Assembly (NCBI GenBank): GCA_964525935.1
Contig: CAZGJZ010000001.1
Span: forward strand, 186,001 to 250,000
DNA from: UBA2377 sp964525935
GTDB lineage: Bacteria > Verrucomicrobiota > Verrucomicrobiia > Opitutales > Opitutaceae
DNA: 64,000 nt
Direction: 5' to 3'
Shown here: piece by piece, positions 43,491 to 51,847 of the stretch
Layout of the letters: each line of letters starts with the position of its first letter
Numbering within the stretch: position 1 is the first letter of the stretch
Translations under genes and position numbers: made by a program
Notes under the pieces: generated by a model
What the model was told of the DNA's origin: nothing
Databases searched by the model: none
What the model saw: only the letters and a program-made list of their open reading frames with translations

Positions 43491-45557
43491 ATGCGTTCCC
43501 GGAAATCCCCGACGGATGAGCCGTTTTACCAGCCGCCGGCGCCGACGTGCGATCTGCGCAACATGCTCCGGCGTCGGATTGTCACGACGGCCATCACGCA
43601 GCTTGAGGCCAGTGCCGCGCAGCGCGGCCGGCTGCATACGCCGGCGGCGTGGCGGGCGTATGCGGCGGGCGTGCAACGGCGATTCAAGGCGGCGGTCACG
43701 CATCCGGATTTGCAGCGCGCGCCGACCTGGCGCGAGCGGCCGCGCAACCAGCGGACGTATGCCGGCTTCAGCATCGAAAACCTGCTGGTCGAGTCGTTGC
43801 CCGGCTGCTGGATGAACGTGACCGTGTGGAAACCGGATCCCAAGCGCTGGCCGGCGCCGTGGCCGGCGGTTGTCACGCCGGTGGGTCACAACGGGAAATA
43901 TAATCCGAGTGAGCAGCACCCGCCGCAGGTATTCGCGGCTAACGGCTACTTGTGTGTGTCGTTTGATCCACCGGGCTTCGGCGAGAAGGCGCGGGGCAAT
44001 AATCATTTTGACGATGGCGTGCGCGGCTACCTGTCAGGCATCAATCCGTTGATCTTCTTCCTCGCCGATGCGCAGCGGGCCGTGGACTACGTGCTTGCGC
44101 GTCCCGATGTTGATGGCCGAGGTGGCGTGGCGATGACGGGTGTTTCCGGCGGCGGCTTCAGCTCGATCTGCTGTGCAGTGTTGGACTCGCGGGTGTCGAT
44201 CATCGGTCCCTCATGCTTTGGTCTGGCCGACGCGATTCACCCGGTGCGCAACGGCTACGCCGGCTGCCCTGAGACGATGTGGTTGAACCGGTTTGGTGAC
44301 GGACTGGGGTTGGAGGATTTGCTCATCGGGGCGCGTTTTGTGCCGATGCTCGCGATGAGCGGGCGCGATGACACCGTGATCACGCCGCGCCATGTCACGC
44401 GGTTGATGGCGCCGGTGCGCGAAGCCTACGCCGGTGCCGGCTATGGCGACCGCCTCAAGCTCATGATCGACGAGTGCGGCCACGCCTACAGCGTCGAGCA
44501 GGCGCGGGCCTTTGTGGCGTGGATGCAGCGCTGGCAAAAGCGTGCGGCGCTAGGAAAGCGCGAAGTTGTCATGCCGCGTAAATTGCAATTGCTGCCCGAG
44601 GCGGAATTGCGCGGCGAGCCGCCGTTCGGGCTGTGCATGGCGGGTGCGGCGGCCCATGCCGCCCGTGCACGGCGCCGGGTGACGGATGCGACGAAAGCGC
44701 GACGCGGGTTGGTGAAGTTGATTCCGAGTTGGGTTGAGCATCGCCGCCGCGGACTGCGGATGGCGATGGCCCCGGACTCGCGGTTGCAGATGTGGGTGCA
44801 CACCTTCCAAGAAGTGAGTTTGCGGGATGGACCCAAGTGGGAGCTGCCCGCAATGCTGGTGCGTCCGCCGCAGAAAGACGCCGGCATGCTGATTTTCTTT
44901 GACGACCGCGGCCGCTGGACGGCGCTGCACCAGTGGGGCTGGCTCAACCGCGTGGCGGGCGTGTTTAATCGCGACGGAAAATTTCTCTCGGTGTTATCGG
45001 TGGATTTGCCGGGCTGGGGCGATACGCGGCCGCAGCCTTCGCCGTTCGATGTGGTGGGCTGGGGCGGCGTGGATCGCTGGACGGGCTACGTCAGCGCGGC
45101 GACCGGCGAGTCGGTGATGGCGATGCGATTGCGCGATGCCGTGCGGGTGGTGGATTTTGCGTCACGCCATTGGAATATCCCCGCATCGCGCATCGTGATC
45201 GGCGGACACGGACTCGGCGCCAACGTGGCGGGACTCGCAGCGTGCTTGCATGGTGGACTCGCCGGCGTGCTGTTGATAGAGCCGCTGGCGGAGTTTTCCA
45301 CTCTGGCAACGGCGGCGAAGCCGGCGTGGCCGCACGATGCGTATTTCCCCGGGATATTGGGTGCGGTGGATTTGCCCGAGGCGCTCGCCTTGCAACCGGC
45401 GCCAGCGCTCGTGGTCGGTGCGAGAGACGGGGCTGGGCGGTTGATCGGAGCGGAGGTGAAGCGGATTTTCCGTAGTCGGCAGATCAAGGTGTTGTCCGGC
45501 CGCATGGGCGCCGCGCAGGAGCCAGCCGTGCTGGATTGGCTGAAGTCGCTGTCATGA
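43491..45557 (+). CDS. Tandem α/β-hydrolase (acetyl-xylan-esterase-like), second domain lacking Ser
   Basis: A 688-residue cytoplasmic protein with two α/β-hydrolase units. Domain 1 (about 60-355) has VTPVGHNGKYNPSEQHPP, nucleophile elbow TGVSGGGFSS with S219, the acid in MSGRDDTVI and His in DECGHAYS, so it looks active. Domain 2 (about 440-688) has FFDDRGRWTALHQWG and VDLPGWGDTRP, but its elbow reads IGGHGLGANVAG with H573 in the Ser position; it is probably non-catalytic. Head of a four-gene operon with 4-base overlaps throughout. Divergent GH51 suggests deacylation of plant glycans, by context only. Confidence 0.78.
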   Translation: MRSRKSPTDEPFYQPPAPTCDLRNMLRRRIVTTAITQLEASAAQRGRLHTPAAWRAYAAGVQRRFKAAVTHPDLQRAPTWRERPRNQRTYAGFSIENLLVESLPGCWMNVTVWKPDPKRWPAPWPAVVTPVGHNGKYNPSEQHPPQVFAANGYLCVSFDPPGFGEKARGNNHFDDGVRGYLSGINPLIFFLADAQRAVDYVLARPDVDGRGGVAMTGVSGGGFSSICCAVLDSRVSIIGPSCFGLADAIHPVRNGYAGCPETMWLNRFGDGLGLEDLLIGARFVPMLAMSGRDDTVITPRHVTRLMAPVREAYAGAGYGDRLKLMIDECGHAYSVEQARAFVAWMQRWQKRAALGKREVVMPRKLQLLPEAELRGEPPFGLCMAGAAAHAARARRRVTDATKARRGLVKLIPSWVEHRRRGLRMAMAPDSRLQMWVHTFQEVSLRDGPKWELPAMLVRPPQKDAGMLIFFDDRGRWTALHQWGWLNRVAGVFNRDGKFLSVLSVDLPGWGDTRPQPSPFDVVGWGGVDRWTGYVSAATGESVMAMRLRDAVRVVDFASRHWNIPASRIVIGGHGLGANVAGLAACLHGGLAGVLLIEPLAEFSTLATAAKPAWPHDAYFPGILGAVDLPEALALQPAPALVVGARDGAGRLIGAEVKRIFRSRQIKVLSGRMGAAQEPAVLDWLKSLS

Positions 45558-46312
45558 CGCCGCTCAAGCTTATCGCCTGCGATTCACTGTTCGGCCTGCC
45601 GCGCAAGCCGTATGCCCTGTTTCGCCCGGATGCCGAGGATCTGACGCGAGAACTCGCGCGGTTGCAGGTCTCCGCGGCGGTGGTGCGGCACCGTCAGTGC
45701 ATCGAAAATTTCCCTCACTGGGGCAATGACGTGCTCGTGCGCGAGGCGGCGGCGCAGCCGAACTGGATTCCTGCGGTCTGCCTGACGCCCGACGGCGCGC
45801 CGGATGCCCATTCGCTGGAGGCGACACTGGCGAGCGCATTTGCCCGCGGCATGCGAGTGGGTTGGATCAGTCCGAAGGAGCACATGTTTTCGCCGCGACC
45901 GTGGTGCACCGGAAAACTCTACGCCGCGTGCGCCGAGGCCCGGCTGCCGCTTTTGCTCGAGTATCCCCAAGTCACGCTCGACGAGGTGCACGAGATCATG
46001 ACCGCGCATCCCCAGTTGCGGCTCGTGCTATTGCGCGTGCCACGGTTGGGCCGGCACCGCACACTCTACACGCTGCTGGAGCGGCATCCCGGCGTGCATC
46101 TTTGCCTGAGCAGTGCCTATTCGGTGCACGAAGGCATGGCCGATCTGGTGGAGAACTTTGGTCACGCGCGCTTTGTCTGGGGCACGGCCTACCCGGAAGC
46201 GGAGGGCGGTGCGTCGGTCACGCTGCTGACCTATGCAGCGATCCCGGCCGCGGCGCGCGCGGCGATCGCGCATGGCAATATCGAGCGATTGCTCGCGGAG
46301 GTGCGGCCATGA
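45554..46312 (+). CDS. Amidohydrolase-2-like protein lacking all metal ligands
   Basis: A 252-residue barrel protein aligning throughout with the next gene product. At each ligand position it differs: β1 HxH is CDSLFG, the β5 His is Glu in LLLEYPQ, the β6 His is Arg in VLLRVPRL, and the β8 Asp is lost in FVWGTAYPEAE. It is therefore expected to be catalytically dead in the classic sense. It overlaps both neighbours by ATGA, consistent with equal synthesis and a heteromer with the intact homologue. The start ATG overlaps the esterase stop. Confidence 0.75.
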   Translation: MTPLKLIACDSLFGLPRKPYALFRPDAEDLTRELARLQVSAAVVRHRQCIENFPHWGNDVLVREAAAQPNWIPAVCLTPDGAPDAHSLEATLASAFARGMRVGWISPKEHMFSPRPWCTGKLYAACAEARLPLLLEYPQVTLDEVHEIMTAHPQLRLVLLRVPRLGRHRTLYTLLERHPGVHLCLSSAYSVHEGMADLVENFGHARFVWGTAYPEAEGGASVTLLTYAAIPAAARAAIAHGNIERLLAEVRP

Positions 46313-47121
46313 GCAAGGATGCCGCGACGGATCTTTTTCAAGCCGCTGGTCGGCTCGGCGCGCCAATCTCTGGTGAGGTGCTGATTGATGTGCATGCGCA
46401 CTTCGGACATGGCCCGGATTTCCCAATCATCCGGCCAACAGCGCAGGCGCTTGTGGCGTCGATGGACCGCCTGGGCATCCAGCTTTCGTGCGTGAGTTCG
46501 ATCCCGGCGATCTTTGGCGACGCCGAGCACGGCAACGCGCTCGTGGCCGATGGGATCCGCGAATTCCCAGATCGTATTTTCGGTTACCTCGTGGTCGACG
46601 TCGGCTATCCTGAGAAAGTGGCGACACAGCTGGCTGGCGGAATCGCCGCCGGATTCCGTGGGTTGAAAGTATGGTCCTATGGCGCGCGGCCGGGGCTGCC
46701 CTACAATCATCCGAACTACGAGCCGGTGTTTGCCTACGCCAACGAGCACGCGATGCCGGTGCTGGCGCATGTGTTTGGCCCTGAACTCGACGAACTCGAG
46801 GGTTACATCAAAAAGCATCCACGCATCCGCTGGTTGCTGGCGCACATCGGCTCGGCGGAATTGGAAAAATACATGCGTTTCGCCCGGGAGTATCCGAACG
46901 TCTACGTGGAATTGTGCCTGTCGGGCTGCCCGCGCGGATTGATCGAGCACCTCGTGGCGGCGGGGTTGGAGGACAAGGTGGTGTGGGGCAGCGATGCGGT
47001 GTTTCTCGACCAAGGGTCCCAGTTCGGTCGCGTGCTGTTTGCGCAGATTCCGATCACGGCGAAGCGGAAAATCCTCGGCTTGAACGCGCGGCGGGCGCTG
47101 GGCTTGGAACGCGTCCGATGA
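46309..47121 (+). CDS. Amidohydrolase-2 family metal-dependent hydrolase
   Basis: A 270-residue (β/α)8 hydrolase with a full metal site: DVHAHFG (β1 HxH), PVLAHVFG (β5 His), WLLAHIGS (β6 His) and VVWGSDAVF (β8 Asp). The family includes lactonases and decarboxylases such as pyrone-dicarboxylate and sugar-lactone hydrolases. It overlaps the metal-less homologue upstream and the toroid protein downstream by ATGA. Substrate unknown; carbohydrate lactone is plausible from context. Confidence 0.88.
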   Translation: MSKDAATDLFQAAGRLGAPISGEVLIDVHAHFGHGPDFPIIRPTAQALVASMDRLGIQLSCVSSIPAIFGDAEHGNALVADGIREFPDRIFGYLVVDVGYPEKVATQLAGGIAAGFRGLKVWSYGARPGLPYNHPNYEPVFAYANEHAMPVLAHVFGPELDELEGYIKKHPRIRWLLAHIGSAELEKYMRFAREYPNVYVELCLSGCPRGLIEHLVAAGLEDKVVWGSDAVFLDQGSQFGRVLFAQIPITAKRKILGLNARRALGLERVR

Positions 47122-48560
47122 AACCGGTTGCTGCTGAAGTCTCAGCCGGCCGGTTGCTGCGCTACCTGCAGACCTGGCAGGCGCCGGACGGCGCGCTGCA
47201 CGGGGTGCACACGCATCCGGTGTGGCGGATACATCCCGCGGTCTTGGAGAATCATTACACCGGCTATTCGGCGTGGGGTGCGCCCGGGTTGTTGGGCCTG
47301 GCCGATCTGGCGGCGAACACTCGGCTGCCGGCGGTTGAGTCGATGGGACAGGGCTGGGTGCGCTATGTGCTGACGACGTTCATGGCGAACGAGCGCTGGG
47401 ATAATTGCGGCGCGGAGTTTGGCCGGCGATTTAACGAGGCGGCGGTGGATAATTTTCTGCAGGACCTAAGCCTGTGCTACTATGCGCGGGTCGCGGCGCA
47501 TGCGTTGACGACAGACGAACGGACGCGGATCGCCGATCTGGTGCGGCGCAACTTGGAAAGTTACCTGCGGGTGGCGGGCCGGCCCGAGGCGACCGGGCAC
47601 CTGCTGGTGGACACGGTCAATCAGGACTGCGCCGGCATCTGGGCGATGGGCGAGTGGATGCTGGCTTTCGGCGAGGATGCGTCGTGGCGGGATTTGATGC
47701 TGCGCGGACTGCACGCGCACCTGCGGGCGCATTGGGTGGCGGGCCTGCCGGACGCGGAGAGTGCCGGTTTGCTGCGGGCCGGGACGCTGCCGGACTACGT
47801 TGAGCCGGCGGAGTATTACGGGGTGATTTTACCGGCTTACTTGCACGGCTATCGATTGAGCGGTGATCGCGTGCTGCTCGACGCGGCGGTGGCGATGGCG
47901 CGGCATGTGATGCGCAACGCGTGGCGCGACGCGCGCGGTTGTCTGCGACTGCACCGCACCTGTGACCGCGTGAAGGGCGTCTGGCGTGTCAGCCAGTCGC
48001 CGATGCTCGTGGCGGGCGGCGGGCTTTTCCTGCGGGCGCTGCGGGAACTGAAGGTCCTTACGCCGCTGCCGGAGGCGGTGGGGTTTTTGGCTGAGATGGA
48101 AGCCACGCTCGCGTTTTACCAGAATGACTACGGGTTCATTGCCGCGGCGACGGAGTGGCATGATGATTACGACCTGATCTGCGGGACAGTTTGGGAAGCG
48201 CACGACTTGGCGCACCTGGGGGCTGGCGTGATGGATACGGCCGCGTTTGCGGCGGCGCTGCAGGCCCCGGCGCCGGACCTCGGGATCGTCATCGGCTGGC
48301 ATGACCTATGGATGGAGAGCCGGACGCAGTGGACGCTGAAGCGGCCGTGGTCCTGCGGCTTCAGCTATTCGGGAGACAAACACGGTGCCGAGGGCGCGAC
48401 CGCGATTCCGGCCTGGGGTAATCCGATCAAACCGGAGATTCCGTTTCTACCGGAGGTGAAAGTGCGGATGGTCGGCAACGAGCTCGTCATCCACGCGCCG
48501 GACTACGCACAGATTTCGGTTACTTCGCTCTACGGAAAGAAGTGGGTGAGGGAAGGATGA
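47118..48560 (+). CDS. Hypothetical protein, probable α/α-toroid fold
   Basis: A 480-residue soluble protein with regularly spaced helix-rich repeats (EVSAGRLLRYLQ, GAPGLLGLADLAANT, VNQDCAGIWAMGEWMLAF, AVAMARHVMRNAW), as in (α/α)6 toroid glycosidases and lyases. A C-terminal β-rich part has GFSYSGDKHGAEGATAIP. No known catalytic motif can be named; DTVNQDCAG, YVEPAEYYG and EWHDDYDLICG have candidate acidic residues. Last gene of the ATGA-coupled operon. It may act on an oligosaccharide; inference from fold-like pattern and neighbours only. Confidence 0.6.
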   Translation: MKPVAAEVSAGRLLRYLQTWQAPDGALHGVHTHPVWRIHPAVLENHYTGYSAWGAPGLLGLADLAANTRLPAVESMGQGWVRYVLTTFMANERWDNCGAEFGRRFNEAAVDNFLQDLSLCYYARVAAHALTTDERTRIADLVRRNLESYLRVAGRPEATGHLLVDTVNQDCAGIWAMGEWMLAFGEDASWRDLMLRGLHAHLRAHWVAGLPDAESAGLLRAGTLPDYVEPAEYYGVILPAYLHGYRLSGDRVLLDAAVAMARHVMRNAWRDARGCLRLHRTCDRVKGVWRVSQSPMLVAGGGLFLRALRELKVLTPLPEAVGFLAEMEATLAFYQNDYGFIAAATEWHDDYDLICGTVWEAHDLAHLGAGVMDTAAFAAALQAPAPDLGIVIGWHDLWMESRTQWTLKRPWSCGFSYSGDKHGAEGATAIPAWGNPIKPEIPFLPEVKVRMVGNELVIHAPDYAQISVTSLYGKKWVREG

Positions 48561-48569
48561 AGGAAGGAC

Positions 48570-48640
48570 CAAGTATCAAGTAACAAGTGACAGAGGCCGA
48601 AACCTTGTCACTTGATGCTTGCCACGGGTCACTTGGTTCC
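48570..48640. repeat. Imperfect inverted repeat between convergent genes
   Basis: CAAGTATCAAGTAACAAGTGACA (about 48571-48593) is followed by TTGTCACTTGATGCTTG (about 48606-48622), forming an imperfect hairpin, and a further GTCACTTGG unit runs into the end of the epimerase gene. It may serve as a bidirectional terminator. Similar caagtatcaagt-type repeats occur between genes in other bacteria (recollection). Confidence 0.5.
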
Positions 48641-49477
48641 CGCTATGCCGCGGCGGATGAAGGCGAGGCCGTCGGTGTAGACGTCCTCGGGTTTGGCGAA
48701 GAGGTCGCGCCAGACGCGGGTCGCCGCGGCAAGATCGGGCAGCGCGCGGCCGAAGGCTTCGATCGTCAACCAGCGGTCGTATTTGATTTTCTTGAGCGTG
48801 GCGAAGGTCTCGGCCCATTTGACCTGTCCGGTGCCGGGCGTGCCGCGGTCGTTCTCGCTGATGTGCACGTGCACGAGATGCCGGGCGATGGCCTCGAGCG
48901 CCGCCGGGGAATTCTTTTCTTCGATGTGGGCGTGGAAGGTATCCCACATCATGCCGCACGCGGGGTGCTTGATTTGGCCAACCCATTGCGCGGTGTCGGC
49001 GGCGGTGGTGAGAAAGTAGTTCTCGAAACGGTTCAGGTATTCGATGGCGAGCGTCACCTTCACGGCGGCGGCGTGGTCGGCGACCTTGCGGAAGGTCTCG
49101 AGGCCGCGCTGGCGTTCGTCCGCAGTCGGAGCCGTGCCGCTGAAAACGCCGAGCGGGGAGTGCAGCGGGCCGCAGAGGACCTCGCAGTTGAACTCTGCGC
49201 AGCGGTCGAGCACCCACTTGAGGCGATCGACGGCGGCCTGGCGGATCTTGGCGTCGGGGCTGATGGGGCTGGCCTCCGGCGCCATGACGGTGACGGCGGT
49301 GGCGCCGAGGCCGAGGTTGCGCAGTTTGCCGCCGAGGGTCTTGTATTCAGCGGACGTGCCGTCGAAGACAGGAATCTCGACGCCGTCGTAGCCGACCTTT
49401 TTCAAATCCGCGAGGAGCGGATCGTGCGCTTCGGAGACTTTGGCCGTCCAAAGCAGCAGGTTCATGCCGATTTTCAT
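48629..49477 (-). CDS. D-tagatose/D-psicose 3-epimerase-like sugar isomerase
   Basis: A 282-residue xylose-isomerase-like TIM barrel of the ketose 3-epimerase group. Metal and catalytic residues lie in LAIEYLNRFENYF (Glu), MMWDTFHAHIEE (Asp and His), HVHISENDRGTPGTG (His and Arg) and LTIEAFG (Glu), all conserved. The family interconverts ketoses at C3 (for example fructose and psicose). ATG 49477 (MKIGMNLLLW) was chosen over a longer ORF. Upstream on the same strand are an FG-GAP protein and a Gfo/Idh dehydrogenase; a REP-like repeat lies between. Confidence 0.9.
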   Translation of the reverse strand: MKIGMNLLLWTAKVSEAHDPLLADLKKVGYDGVEIPVFDGTSAEYKTLGGKLRNLGLGATAVTVMAPEASPISPDAKIRQAAVDRLKWVLDRCAEFNCEVLCGPLHSPLGVFSGTAPTADERQRGLETFRKVADHAAAVKVTLAIEYLNRFENYFLTTAADTAQWVGQIKHPACGMMWDTFHAHIEEKNSPAALEAIARHLVHVHISENDRGTPGTGQVKWAETFATLKKIKYDRWLTIEAFGRALPDLAAATRVWRDLFAKPEDVYTDGLAFIRRGIAGTK

Positions 49478-49535
49478 CTTGGGTCTGGGGTTTGGGGTCT
49501 GAAGAAGCCGAGCGGGTTGGCTTAGGGTAGGCCGG

Positions 49536-49582
49536 CAGGTCCCTCTGCCGGCGTGAGAGGCACGAAGCGCAGAGGGGACCTG
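49536..49582. repeat. REP-like stem-loop
   Basis: CAGGTCCCTCTGC (49536-49548) and GCAGAGGGGACCTG (49569-49582) are reverse complements apart from one extra base; the left side also has its own CCGGCAG...CTGCCGG hairpin (49533-49551). It fills most of the 128-base gap between the FG-GAP gene and the epimerase. Confidence 0.6.
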
Positions 49583-49605
49583 CGTGTCCACTTTAAAGGA
49601 CCGGC

Positions 49606-50709
49606 TTAGCCGTTGCCTTGGTTGAAGTAGATGGCGAGACCGTCCTTGCCGGGAGCGACGACGTCGAGGCGGCCGTCACCATCGAGGTCGGCGACGGCGA
49701 AGTGGATGCCGAGGCCCTTGCCGATGCCGAGCGGGCCGAAGTCGACGACGTGTTTCACGAAGGACTCGCCGGTCCATTTGAAGACATACCAGCCGTAAGG
49801 ATCCTTGTCGCCGCCGTCGCCCTGCGGGTGGGCGCGGAAACGTTTGCCGGTGATGAGCTCGTTTTTGCCGTCACCGTCGATGTCAACCCACTGGAGGTCG
49901 TGATACTGGCTGCTGAGAGGATCGATCTCGTGGCGCGTCCAGGTGCGTTTGCCAACGGAGTCGACGTTGTATTCCCACCAGCTCAAGCCATAGCCGTGGC
50001 CTTCGCCGAGGATGAGTTCGTTTTTGCCGTCGCCATTGAGATCGACGACGAGGATCGGCACGCTGGGCGCACGACCGAGGTTGAAGTCGGGATGCCAGAT
50101 CCACGTGCCGTTGTAGGGATCGGCGGGAGCTTCGAGCCAGCCATTGGTCAGCACGAAGTCGCCGCGGCCGTTGCCGGTGAGGTCGCCAAAGCCGAGGCCG
50201 TGGCCTTGGTGGTCGTTTTCGCGGCCGGAGATCTTGAGTTTGTGCGCGGCGAACTTGCCGGTGCCCTTGCCGTTGGCGTCGCGGATGAGTTTGTAAACGA
50301 CGAGGGGCGCGCCGGGGGTGTTGGGGACGATTTCCAACTCACCGTCGCCGTCCACATCCCACGCGCGGGTGGATTCGATGCTGCCGGTCTCGGCGATGAC
50401 ATGCACGGGCCAGTCCTTGGTGTAGTCGCCGGTGTTTTCGCGCCAACGGAGCGTCTGCCCCCACCAGCCGCCGGTAACGAAGTCGAGCCGGCCATCGCCA
50501 TTGATGTCCATGGGGATGGTCGAGAAGTCGTCGTAGTATTCGTCGTGCGCCGTGACGCCGCCGATCTTGTGCTGCTGCTTGAAGTCGGGGCCCTGATACC
50601 AGAAGCCGCCGCTGACGATGTCGGGTATGCCATCGCCATTGACGTCGAAGATGCCGGCCGACTCGTAGCGCTCGGCCGAGAGGACGCGTTTGTGAAATTG
50701 GAGGGCCAT
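49606..50709 (-). CDS. FG-GAP/VCBS repeat protein without signal peptide
   Basis: A 367-residue protein made of seven repeats each with a calcium-loop motif (DVNGDGIPDI, DINGDGRLDF, DVDGDGELEI, DLTGNGRGDF, DLNGDGKNEL, DIDGDGKNEL, DLDGDGRLDV), the pattern of a seven-bladed β-propeller. Such proteins are normally exported, but none of the codons before or after ATG 50709 give a signal peptide. It starts two bases after the Gfo/Idh stop, so it belongs to the sugar operon. It may be a cytoplasmic enzyme or binding propeller; unknown. Confidence 0.8.
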   Translation of the reverse strand: MALQFHKRVLSAERYESAGIFDVNGDGIPDIVSGGFWYQGPDFKQQHKIGGVTAHDEYYDDFSTIPMDINGDGRLDFVTGGWWGQTLRWRENTGDYTKDWPVHVIAETGSIESTRAWDVDGDGELEIVPNTPGAPLVVYKLIRDANGKGTGKFAAHKLKISGRENDHQGHGLGFGDLTGNGRGDFVLTNGWLEAPADPYNGTWIWHPDFNLGRAPSVPILVVDLNGDGKNELILGEGHGYGLSWWEYNVDSVGKRTWTRHEIDPLSSQYHDLQWVDIDGDGKNELITGKRFRAHPQGDGGDKDPYGWYVFKWTGESFVKHVVDFGPLGIGKGLGIHFAVADLDGDGRLDVVAPGKDGLAIYFNQGNG

Positions 50710-50711
50710 GC

Positions 50712-51773
50712 TCAGACTCCTTTCAACAGGCGGATGTAGTCGCGGGCGACGCGGAGATCCTCGAGCGCCTCGGCGGCGTAGCAAGGTGCGGGCTGGTCGC
50801 CGCGGATGGCCTTGATGAAGTTGAGCGCCTGATTGCGCATGGCGTGCACCCAGGGCAGTTGCGGCTGGTAGTTGGTGGGCGTGGCGCCCTTGCCGGGATC
50901 CTTGAAGATTTCGACGGTGCCGGCGCGATTGAAGGCGAGCGGGGCAGGCAGCGAGAGTTTCACGTAACCGCGTTCGAAGGCGATCAGCGCCGTCTCCTGC
51001 CAGTCGATGGTTGTCTGGTAGGCGGCCATCTCGAGCGTGCAGGGGATGCCGCTCTGGCTGTGGGCGATGAGAAGCACCTGCGCGGGATCGGCGTAGGTGA
51101 CCTTGTAGGGCTCGCCGACGAGGAAGCGCATGAGGTTCACCTGGTGGATGTAGTAATTGACGAAGGCCTCGTATTCCTTGGCGGTGTCCGCATCCATGTC
51201 GGCGGGCTTCGGATCGATGTCGAGGTTGAGCGCCGGGTCGTCGGTGTGGATGTTTTGCGTCCAGCCGCTGGCGATCCAATCGCCCGGCGGCATCGAGATG
51301 CGGACGTATTTCAATTTGCCGAGTTCGCCGGAGGCCTTGAGCTCCTGGATGGTTTTGCGGGCCAGCTCGGAGGCCGGGTCGCTGCGCTTGTGGTAGCCGA
51401 CCATGTGCCACGTGCCGCTCTTGGCGACGGCGTCGACGATGCGCTCGCCGACGGCGAACGAGGCGGCGATGGGCTTTTCGGTGAAGACCGGGACCTTGGC
51501 CTGGACGATCTCAGGCACGAGGATGCCGTGGCGCCAGAACGGCTGGGAGGCGACGATGCCGTCGACTTTCTCGCTGGCGAGCATCTCGGCGATGGTGCCG
51601 TAGACTTTCGGCACATTGTATTTGGCCGCGACGGCTTGCGCGAGCTTGGGACGCAGTTCTGCGAGGGCGACGACTTCACAGTCGTCCTGCAGCGTTGCGT
51701 AATTACGAAGATGGGCCGCCTGGCCCATGCCGCCGACACCGGCGAAAGCAATGCGAACTTTCTTTTGGGGCAT
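50712..51773 (-). CDS. Gfo/Idh/MocA family oxidoreductase
   Basis: A 353-residue dehydrogenase-like protein. Nucleotide fold RIAFAGVGGMGQAAHLRNY, EKP motif in PVFTEKPIAASF, and HQVNLMRFLVGE with the family His region. First gene of a minus-strand operon (Gfo/Idh, FG-GAP protein, ketose 3-epimerase) and divergent from an AraC regulator 74 bases away. It probably oxidises a sugar or inositol-like substrate. Confidence 0.92.
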   Translation of the reverse strand: MPQKKVRIAFAGVGGMGQAAHLRNYATLQDDCEVVALAELRPKLAQAVAAKYNVPKVYGTIAEMLASEKVDGIVASQPFWRHGILVPEIVQAKVPVFTEKPIAASFAVGERIVDAVAKSGTWHMVGYHKRSDPASELARKTIQELKASGELGKLKYVRISMPPGDWIASGWTQNIHTDDPALNLDIDPKPADMDADTAKEYEAFVNYYIHQVNLMRFLVGEPYKVTYADPAQVLLIAHSQSGIPCTLEMAAYQTTIDWQETALIAFERGYVKLSLPAPLAFNRAGTVEIFKDPGKGATPTNYQPQLPWVHAMRNQALNFIKAIRGDQPAPCYAAEALEDLRVARDYIRLLKGV

Positions 51774-51847
51774 AAGAACCTAAAGCCTATCAGTATTCGG
51801 AGCTGGCGTGAATGGCGGGCGTTGCCAAGACTTGTCAAAAATTGCCC

